In this document: positions 8,777 through 16,600 of the stretch, one piece after another
Numbering within the stretch: the stretch's first letter is position 1
How the letters are laid out: each line of letters starts with the position of its first letter
NCBI GenBank assembly: GCA_019359285.1
Contig: JAHHHQ010000049.1
Span: 62,001-126,000 of the forward strand
From: Nodosilinea sp. WJT8-NPBG4
Lineage (GTDB): Bacteria; Cyanobacteriota; Cyanobacteriia; Phormidesmidales; Phormidesmidaceae
Direction of reading: 5' to 3'
Length of the DNA: 64,000 nt
Translations under genes and position numbers: made by a program
The notes under the pieces: model-generated
What the model was told of the DNA's origin: nothing
The model's input: the letters and a program-made list of their open reading frames with translations, nothing else
Database searches by the model: none

Positions 8777-10216
8777 ATGGCAAATTGGATGAGTGGCCTC
8801 ATCGGCAGCGGCTTGATTAGCAATATTCCCACCGACTTTTTTCAGATAAAACCTGCGCTCAGCCCCTGGCTGGCAGAGTTGTCAGAGGCGGAGGTAGAGC
8901 CCCTGGTGCTCGCCAGTGTATTGCTAAGTCTAGTTGTGGTCTACCTCGCGGCCAAGATTGGTGGTGAGCTGTGCGCCCGCGTTAACCTACCCGCCGTTTT
9001 AGGAGAGCTAATCGGGGGCGTCATCGTCGGCGTCTCGGCTCTGCACCTGATTGTGTTTCCCGCCAGCGGCGGTGAAGTGCAGTCGCTGCTCATGAACCTA
9101 GTCGGCATGACCACAGGCCAAGCCCCAGGCGATCTGCTGCGGGTCTTTCAAGGCGAAAGTGAGGTCATCTCTGTCCTGGCTGAGCTAGGGGTGATCGTTT
9201 TACTATTTGAAATTGGTTTGGAGTCAGACCTCAAGGAACTCATTCGCGTTGGCCCTCAGGCGGCGGTGGTAGCCGTTGTTGGGGTAGTAGCCCCCTTTGC
9301 CGCTGGTACCGCTGGGCTAATTTTGTTTTTTGGTATCGACACCATTCCAGCCGTGTTTGCCGGAGCGGCGCTCACCGCTACCAGCATTGGCATTACTGCC
9401 AAGGTGCTGGCCGAAATGCAGCAACTCAGCTCTAGGGAAGGCCAAATCATTATTGGAGCTGCCGTACTCGACGACGTGCTGGGCATTATTGTGCTAGCCG
9501 TAGTGGCTAGTCTCGCCAAAACCGGCGAAATTGAAATTCTCAACGTGGCTTACCTAGTTGCTGGAGCCGCTACGTTTTTGGTGGGGTCTATCTTTATTGG
9601 CCGCCTACTCAGCCCCTACTTTGTCATGGTGGTGAATCAGATGCGCACCCGAGGGCAGGTTATTATCAGTGCCCTGATCTTTGCCTTTGTGCTGTCTTAC
9701 ATTGCTGCGGCCATTCAGCTAGAGGCCATTTTGGGTGCCTTTGCCGCTGGCCTGATCTTGGCTGAAACCTCCAAACACAAAGAGATTGAGGAGCAGATCA
9801 GCCCCATTGCCGACATGCTGGTGCCAATTTTCTTTATTGTTGTTGGGGCCCGTACCGACATCAGTGTGCTCAACCCTCTAAACCCCGAAAACCGGGCTGG
9901 ATTAGTGATTGCCTCTTTTCTAGTGGTGGTCGCTGTTCTCGGTAAGGTCATTACTGGCTTAGCCGTCTTCGGGCAGCCGGGCATTAACCGCTTAGCCATT
10001 GGCGTCGGTATGATTCCTCGGGGTGAAGTGGGGCTGGTGTTTGCTGGCGTAGGGGCTGCCAGTGGCGTGCTTACCGAGTCGCTGGATGCTGCCATTATTG
10101 TCATGGTCATTTTCACCACGTTCTTGGCCCCGCCCCTGCTGCGAGTTGTCTTTAAAGACGACGAAGGCCCAGTTGCCCCCGCGACCCCCGCGCCCGAATT
10201 GGAAACCGCTGATTAG
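8777..10216 (+). CDS. CPA2-family cation:proton antiporter (Na+/H+ or K+/H+)
   Basis: This 479-residue polytopic membrane protein has about 12 hydrophobic segments. It includes the LIGGVIVGVSAL region after ELCARVNLPAVLGE, typical of the KefB/NapA family, and a conserved acidic pair in the ion-binding core (AAVLDDVLGIIVLAV near residues 228-242). It would exchange Na+ or K+ for H+ across the plasma or thylakoid membrane. There is no C-terminal TrkA-N or USP domain; the tail is short and acidic. Ion specificity is not determinable from sequence. It ends 73 bp before the tRNA-Thr gene. Confidence 0.9.
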   Translation: MANWMSGLIGSGLISNIPTDFFQIKPALSPWLAELSEAEVEPLVLASVLLSLVVVYLAAKIGGELCARVNLPAVLGELIGGVIVGVSALHLIVFPASGGEVQSLLMNLVGMTTGQAPGDLLRVFQGESEVISVLAELGVIVLLFEIGLESDLKELIRVGPQAAVVAVVGVVAPFAAGTAGLILFFGIDTIPAVFAGAALTATSIGITAKVLAEMQQLSSREGQIIIGAAVLDDVLGIIVLAVVASLAKTGEIEILNVAYLVAGAATFLVGSIFIGRLLSPYFVMVVNQMRTRGQVIISALIFAFVLSYIAAAIQLEAILGAFAAGLILAETSKHKEIEEQISPIADMLVPIFFIVVGARTDISVLNPLNPENRAGLVIASFLVVVAVLGKVITGLAVFGQPGINRLAIGVGMIPRGEVGLVFAGVGAASGVLTESLDAAIIVMVIFTTFLAPPLLRVVFKDDEGPVAPATPAPELETAD

Positions 10217-10289
10217 GTAAGGTCTTAGAAAGAGGGACCTTTTCGGTTATAAAGCTACCCGGTAACGTTGCTATACTGTGTATGCTTTT

Positions 10290-10362
10290 GCTGGTGTAGC
10301 TCAGTTGGTAGAGCAGCTGATTTGTAATCAGCCGGTCGCAAGTTCGAATCTTGTCACCAGCT
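10290..10362 (+). tRNA. trnT: tRNA-Thr (anticodon UGU)
   Basis: A full cloverleaf can be folded. The acceptor stem pairs GCTGGTG (10290-10296) with CACCAGC (10355-10361), with T as discriminator. The anticodon stem GCTGA/TCAGC encloses the loop TTTGTAA, giving anticodon TGT. The T-arm contains GTTCGAATC. CCA is not encoded. The 3' part (from 10316) is duplicated at 40515-40562, showing that this tRNA is the attachment site of the downstream island. Confidence 0.97.
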
Positions 10363-10363
10363 T
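10316..10363 (+). repeat. attL-type direct repeat within tRNA-Thr
   Basis: These 48 bases, from the anticodon stem to one base past the tRNA, are identical to 40515-40562. The base before (A versus G) and the base after (A versus C) differ, so the repeat is exactly 48 bp. A tRNA 3'-end direct repeat flanking an integrase gene is the classic footprint of site-specific integration. Confidence 0.95.
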
Positions 10364-10371
10364 ATCCCCAA

Positions 10372-10406
10372 AACCCCTGAAATCAAAAGGTTTCAGGGGT
10401 TTTTTG
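10372..10406 (+). terminator. Rho-independent terminator after tRNA-Thr
   Basis: An 11-bp perfect stem (10372-10382 with 10391-10401) encloses an 8-nt loop and is followed by a run of T to 10406. It ends the tRNA transcript. It lies on the island side of the attachment repeat, so the element restores both the tRNA 3' end and a terminator; no such hairpin follows the right-hand repeat at 40562. Confidence 0.9.
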
Positions 10407-10476
10407 TCGTCAGCGAGCCTGCAAAGACTAAGTACCTTTGTTCTAAATCAATCACTTTTTTGGGTATCTTCCAGGC

Positions 10477-10499
10477 TTTTTGGGTGTAAATTGGGTGTA
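10477..10499 (+). repeat. Left copy of 23-bp end repeat (candidate integrase arm site)
   Basis: The 23 bp beginning TTTTTGGGTGTAAA here are identical to 40446-40468, in the same orientation. The core GGGTGTAA occurs twice within the repeat, with a further AGGTGTAA just after it (10504). Repeats inside both ends of an integrated element, near the integrase gene, are typical arm-type binding sites. The binding role is inferred. Confidence 0.7.
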
Positions 10500-10537
10500 A
10501 ACCAGGTGTAATTCAAACGTACTGTCGAGGTAGCCCT

Positions 10538-11689
10538 ATGTACTCTAAAACCCCCACTGGCAAAGCTTCGAAAGGAACTGTTACGGTAATCGCCTCTAAT
10601 GGCCGGTTGCAGCTCCGATTTCGACATGCTGGCGAACGGCATTATATTTCCATAGGGTTGCCCGATAGCCCAGAAGGGCAAAAGCTAGCTGAGATGAAGG
10701 CTAGAGAGATTGAGTTAGACATTCTTTCCAGCAACTTTGACCACACCCTGGCAAAGTACAAGCCTCAATCGGCAATGAGTGTCGCATCGCTGGACATTAC
10801 ACCCAAAGCTACACCCAGGCTGAATGAGCTGTGGCAGCAGTACGTAGATGCTAGGAAAGCTGGCAAGTCTCCTGCCACAATTCGGATGTACGGGTGGATG
10901 GCTAACCATTTGGAAAGATGCCCTCACAAGCACCTGGCTGACTCTCAAGCCGTGTTTGATTGGTTTACTACTCATGTGCCCGCTGACTCCGCCAAGCGGG
11001 TCTTAATGCACTTGGGAGCCTGCTGCCGGTGGGCCAAGAAGTCAGATATCATCGGCTCGAACCCGTTTGATGGCATGTCTGCTGATATCAAAGTAAAAAA
11101 GGCTGGGACAGAGGAGGAAGAGATCAATCCCTTCACCCGCGATGAGCGGAATCAAATTATCGCTGCCTTCAAAGCAAATCGGTATTACGGCTACTATGCC
11201 CCTCTCGTGGAATTCTTGTTTTTTACCGGGTGTCGTCCATCAGAAGCGATCGCACTTCAGTGGAAACATACTGGATCCAAAGTCATCACTTTTAGGCAGG
11301 CAGTGATTTATGACGGTAGAAGACTGGTGCTTAAGGAAGGACTCAAGACTCAGAAGCTGAGGAAGTTCCCGGTCAATGCCCAGTTAACTGAGCTGCTGGA
11401 GTCGATCAAGCCCGCTTTAGCTGATCCTGAAGCATTGGTATTTCCCAGTCGGGAATCCAAATTTATCGACTGGCACAACTTCGCGAACCGGGCCTGGGCC
11501 AAGGTAATGGCTTCTTTGCTAGATATTGAGTACCGCAATCCCTATCAGACTCGGCATACGTTTTGTAGCCTTTGTCGAGACGCGGATATATCCAGCATTC
11601 AAATTGCTAAATGGGTAGGCAACTCTGCGCAGATGATCGATCGGGTCTATGCTAAACCGACAGATCATATTCAGGTGCCAGAGTTGTGA
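10538..11689 (+). CDS. Island tyrosine recombinase (integrase)
   Basis: This 383-residue integrase probably inserts and excises the island at tRNA-Thr. The N-terminal arm-binding domain (residues 1-75, DUF3596-like, with GRLQLRFRH and EGQKLAEMKAREIEL) is followed by a SAM-like core-binding domain (about 85-185) and a catalytic domain. The catalytic residues visible are R in FTGCRPSEA, K in GLKTQKLRK, R in YQTRHTF, and Y in DRVYAKP. The usual first His of HxxR is Tyr and the later GH is GN, variants I associate with this cyanobacterial and ICE branch. It is the first gene inside attL, which fits an element-borne integrase. A decayed homologue of its N-terminus lies at 40600-40732. Confidence 0.92.
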   Translation: MYSKTPTGKASKGTVTVIASNGRLQLRFRHAGERHYISIGLPDSPEGQKLAEMKAREIELDILSSNFDHTLAKYKPQSAMSVASLDITPKATPRLNELWQQYVDARKAGKSPATIRMYGWMANHLERCPHKHLADSQAVFDWFTTHVPADSAKRVLMHLGACCRWAKKSDIIGSNPFDGMSADIKVKKAGTEEEEINPFTRDERNQIIAAFKANRYYGYYAPLVEFLFFTGCRPSEAIALQWKHTGSKVITFRQAVIYDGRRLVLKEGLKTQKLRKFPVNAQLTELLESIKPALADPEALVFPSRESKFIDWHNFANRAWAKVMASLLDIEYRNPYQTRHTFCSLCRDADISSIQIAKWVGNSAQMIDRVYAKPTDHIQVPEL

Positions 11690-11982
11690 AACTCAAATTC
11701 AAGGCTCTCAATCGCGCACGCCCTAGGCCAAAGCCTGTGGGCATTTTTATTTCCAAGAACACCCTCGATCAACAAATCAATTTTTAATCAAGGGTTCTCG
11801 GCAACCCGAGAAAACGCTAGGATTAATTCTCCTAAAATCCTAACTCATTTCAATGGACAGAGGCTGAAAGTGCTGCTATAAAGGGATTCTAAAGGTATTG
11901 GGTATTATTAGATATGCATTTATTGAACGAATTTATAAACATTATAATGGTGCTATAGTTGCATTTTTAATACTCCAAGACA

Positions 11983-13590
11983 ATGGCCTATTATGTTCCT
12001 GTTTCGTTATTTGATGTTCTGGAGCTATTCAATAGCTCAGCTCCTGCAAGAAGTAATCCAAAACTTGTAGGCAACCTAAAGACTGTTCTTCGGAAATATA
12101 TCTTGCCGAATTATGGCTTATCTCCTTTGTCTTTGAAGCAAGAGAAAAATTTAGTTGATTCCCTAAAGTCACTGAAGTTCCGCGACTTCAAGAATGTGGA
12201 GTCTCACTTACTGAAAACTGCTGCTGATGTGAGTAAAGGAACGCTTGCTAATTACAAGTCAGTACTTAGCCGATTCCTAAGCTGGGCGCAAGATCAAGCT
12301 TGGTACCATGATGCCGCTGGTACCTATGACGGTCAGCTCGCTCCTCGATTAAGAACTGGCTATAGTCTTAAAAAAGATCGAAGGGGCAAGGGACGACCAC
12401 GAGCCGCTAATCCTCATAGCCTTAAAGCTCATGAACTCAACTCGACTCTGGTCAAGCAGATAGAGCAATTCCATAATTTTTTGACAGCACCAGAAATTCC
12501 TAAACGCCAAGATCGCCCCTTAAGAGAGGTTACTTATAGGTCTTATGAGCTTTCCATCCGACTTTTCGGTGGGTGGCTTCATAAGGTTAAAGGCCTTCCT
12601 TTAGATGAACTTAGGTTGGAAATGATGGCTGACCGAGATTGGTTAGATGACTTTATAGCCTGGGGAATCAATGAACGTAAAAATAGCTATGGCTGGGCCA
12701 TTGTTACTAGTGCTGCGGCATTAAATGTTTCAAAGTGGCAATACTATAAACGCTCGAAACAAGCTAAATACCGAGATATAGAAGAAATCGAGGATATTCG
12801 CGCTTTGATGATTCAAATTGCCCATAAACGCGAAAGAGAACCCAAGCGCACTATTTCTAAGGAGGTGCTGGCTGAAAAATTGATCACACTCGAACAATGT
12901 ATTGAAGTGGTGAACTATTTAAGAAGGTGCTGTGCTCCCCAACTGTCACGCATGATTAGGGGAGAGGGCAAGCGTAATGTTGCTGGAGGGAAGCGATCTG
13001 ATCTAGCAATTATGCAGAGTTGGCAGCGATACTTGCTTATCGCAATTCTGACATACTGCCCAATTCGTCAGCGGGAACTGAGGGAACTAGAGATAGGCAG
13101 AACCTTATTTCGGGAGGAGGATGGCTATGTGGTGCGACTCGGTCCTGAAGACCATAAGACCGGGAGTAAGACCGGCAAAGAAAGGGAATTTACCTTACCC
13201 TCTCACTTGACGGCTGATTTAGATGAGTGGATAAATGTGTGGAGACCTAAGGCTACAAAGGCACATCAACTTGTTTTTTTTCAAATTTCACCTCAACTAC
13301 TTGAGAATCTTGGGAGCCCGCATTTGGGTACTAGGATTAGCGATCTAGTCACTCGTACTATGTACAAGGTAACGGGCATTCTGTATGGTGAGCCAAAGCG
13401 GACTTCACCCCACGATTTTCGACGAATTGCAATCACCTGGCAGCGAAAATATGGCAGCCGTGACCAGGATGAGGCGTTAGCGGAGATGATGGGGCATTCA
13501 GTTCGGGAGGCTGACAGAACCTACAGCCAGTTGACCAGCCGTGAGAGAACCGAGAAGGCTAAAAACTGGTGGAAGACCCAATCATCTTGA
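11983..13590 (+). CDS. Second tyrosine recombinase
   Basis: This 535-residue protein has a long N-terminal region with SAM-like helices (about 30-105 and 150-240) and a C-terminal recombinase domain. Catalytic residues visible are R in CPIRQRELRELE, K in DHKTGSKTG, HxxR in SPHDFRRIA, the second His in MMGHSVREA and Tyr in DRTYSQ. It is not closely similar to the integrase before it. It may serve a different, older or nested element, or accompany the defence-like cluster, whose last gene ends 29 bp away in convergent orientation. It is AT-richer than the core genes. A 293-bp AT-rich leader (11690-11982) precedes it and probably holds its promoter. Confidence 0.88.
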   Translation: MAYYVPVSLFDVLELFNSSAPARSNPKLVGNLKTVLRKYILPNYGLSPLSLKQEKNLVDSLKSLKFRDFKNVESHLLKTAADVSKGTLANYKSVLSRFLSWAQDQAWYHDAAGTYDGQLAPRLRTGYSLKKDRRGKGRPRAANPHSLKAHELNSTLVKQIEQFHNFLTAPEIPKRQDRPLREVTYRSYELSIRLFGGWLHKVKGLPLDELRLEMMADRDWLDDFIAWGINERKNSYGWAIVTSAAALNVSKWQYYKRSKQAKYRDIEEIEDIRALMIQIAHKREREPKRTISKEVLAEKLITLEQCIEVVNYLRRCCAPQLSRMIRGEGKRNVAGGKRSDLAIMQSWQRYLLIAILTYCPIRQRELRELEIGRTLFREEDGYVVRLGPEDHKTGSKTGKEREFTLPSHLTADLDEWINVWRPKATKAHQLVFFQISPQLLENLGSPHLGTRISDLVTRTMYKVTGILYGEPKRTSPHDFRRIAITWQRKYGSRDQDEALAEMMGHSVREADRTYSQLTSRERTEKAKNWWKTQSS

Positions 13591-13618
13591 GCCTATCTAA
13601 TAGGCGTTAACAGACTGC

Positions 13619-16600
13619 TTAGGAGAGCAGGCTGGAAAGAATCGAGAGCTGACTGCGCCAGTCTTGGTCATAGCGGAGCACTAGGACAGAGTAGCCAGCG
13701 CTATACCTTAAGTTGTCTCGATCAATCTGGTCCTGCTCCCGTTGATCTGGATGGTCATGCACAGATCCATCACAGAAGATGGCGATTTTCTCTGCTGTGT
13801 AGAGAAAGTCGGGCTTACAGCTAGCGACTTCAATGAGGGTTTGGGCGTTATCAGGTAGCTTAAGACCTTGCTTATAAATTGCATCTAACACTTGGCGTTC
13901 TAAATCAGAGCTAGGATCTGTTTGGGCTCTAAGCCATGCATAATGCTCATCTCGCTTACCACTATCTACATGGAGGCAAACGTTGCTGGCGGCAAGTTGG
14001 TCTAGCCAAGGACGGATCAGATGCCGGTTTAGGAGTGGATGGTCAAATTGGTTGCGATAGGACAATAAGCATTCGTAGCAGGCTTGGGTGCAGCTTTCTT
14101 TCTCATGGTTAAAGTGACAAATATCCAAAGCTTCGGCAGCTAACCGTTGAAATGATTTAGGGTCTTCCAGAATCTGTGAGAGTACCCCAGCTCCACCCTC
14201 TGAGGCTTCCCAGAATAAGATATGGTGGCCTTGACCCAGTCGCTCAGAGGCTAGCTCATCATCCTCAAGCTTGTAGGCTGCTTGCACAGCTCTCTGTAAT
14301 GCGTATTGGAAACTGGCTAAAAACGCTTCTGAGTTGTCAGCAGGAACTTGGCAAGGCTCTACCATCATGACGTTACAGGTATCGTCTACAACTAGGTGTA
14401 CCTCAGAGTGGAGAGTGTCTGGAACGAGTTGGTCTTTCTCCTGTTTGATCTCGCCCCATAGACCCGTAGCCGTATTTAACTTAAAGCCAACCTCCTGGCG
14501 GTTTCGAGATAAACCTCGGTTAATGCGCCACAGTTTGGCTGTTTCCCCAAAGGTGAGCTTGAGTAATGAAGTACCATCTTCGGCTTCAACGGTAGCTACG
14601 ACTGTTCGCCCCTCGCTATAGCGGAAGTGGGTAGTGACGTTGTAACCATACTTGAGTCGTTCTTCTTCATCGCAGGTAATGCGCTCTCGTCGCCGGGTCA
14701 GCATGGTTTCCATGGTAAGCAAGCGGTTAAGTTTCGACGGGTTGCCTCGATTATCAGCCTTGAGCTGAGCGCCACAGTTTTCACAGAATTCTCGTAAGGA
14801 GTTGTCACCATCGTGGAAATAACCACAGGTCGGGCATAGCGCCACCCGCTGATAGGCGGCTTCTATGCCTCCCACCGGGGTGCGGGTTTTAGAAATCTGA
14901 AACTTACTGCCTTCGTAGTAAACGATGTTGCCTGGGGCAAATTCACGAATGGCTACAACCCTCGGGCGGGAGATGAATTCGCCATCGTCTCCAGCTTGAA
15001 TATAAGTGCGCACGGGCAAGCGGGGGAAATTATAGCCCGGCAAAAACCCCTCAGAGGCAAAGTAGCGATAGGGATAAAACTCAAATTGGGTCTGACCACT
15101 GCCGGGTTTCACCTGGCCAACCAACAGGTCTATCTGTCTTCGGGCTTCGCGCTCCAGAGCCTCGGCATTTTTCCGTTCTTCATGGGTCACATTTCCTCTG
15201 GCCGAGCGGTCAATAACTTGGCGAGCGGTTTCTAGCTGAGCCACGGCGTCCCTATAAAGGGCTCGCCAGCGATCGCACGCCCTGTCAAAGCTATTGAGTG
15301 CTGTCTCCAGCACGTAGCGCAACCAATCTTCGCTGTACCAGGCAGTCTGAGTTAAGTCGTTTTGGCAAATCCCATCTTGCAAGATAGCTTGGGCTGCCGT
15401 CAGGCACCCCTCTAGACCTTCTGATGCGCGGAGCAGTTGGTTGCGGATGCTTTCTTTGAGGGGATAACTTTCTTGCTCCAAATCAAGCAGTTGGTTCATA
15501 GAATTTTCCAAAGATAGCCCCGTATGGGCTAACCAGATGGAATGAATGTGGGCGCGTATGAGATCTTGATTGCCCAACTCTAGTTTGGGGGGTACAACGA
15601 CTCCAGCCACCATTTGGTCTTGTCGTTTGAAGAAATATTGGTCATGGCCACTGCCGATGGAGGCATAGGTGATGACTAAAGCAGCCTGCCCACTTCTACC
15701 AGCTCGACCACTCCGCTGGGCATAGTTTGCTGGGCTAGGAGGGACGTTCCGCATGTGAACAATGTTCAAATCGGAAATATCGATACCTAGCTCCATGGTG
15801 GGAGAACAGAATAGAGTAGCGAGTTTGCCGTCTCTAAATTTCGCCTCACGCTCCTGGCGTTTTTCGTTTTTGACCTGGCCGGTATGTTCTCGGCCCTCCA
15901 GGTTATGGATGCCTGAGCTGCTTTGTTCGTAAAAGGTTTGGAAGAACTGATTTACCTCGCTGAAGGCCACCTCACTTCCTTGAAGCCGTTTGGCGGTCAT
16001 GGGGTCTGGAGGGATATGGCTTGCTTTTTGGGCGACCCATTTCAGAGAATCTACCCGTAGTTGAATTTTGTCCTGTTCCTGGAGCAAAAAGCCTGCGTCG
16101 GCTAGAGCCCCTACAAACGCTCGAACCAGCTCGCCATAGTCAGCCTCGGAAATCGGTTGGTTCAGCCAAGGCCAAGCTCGCTCAGACCGCAGAAAACGGC
16201 CTATTTTGCTGCGGGCGGTGAGTTTCACCTGGGCCTTGCCTTGATCGTTTTGGCTCCATAAAGCCCATCGAGCTTCATGGAGCTTTTCGTACACATCAAA
16301 CGACCAGGGATCGGCGATCGCTTGATTCACTTCCCTGAGAAGCTGCTCTACATTCTCAGGCTGAAGCAGATCGGCATCGAGCACCAAATCTTTGCGGAGT
16401 TGATCTAAAAACGCTTTCACTACCTCACAGCGCTGTTGAGCCGTAGCCTGCAACAAAATGCGGTGAGGGTATTTCTCCCATAGACTGTTGGAGGAGCAAA
16501 CTTCCTCAATGCCATCGTATTCAATCGCTAGCAGACCGCACTGCTCTAAATTAGGCTGCACAAACCGCCAACCCTTTCTCAAATCTTCGTAGAGCCGGTA

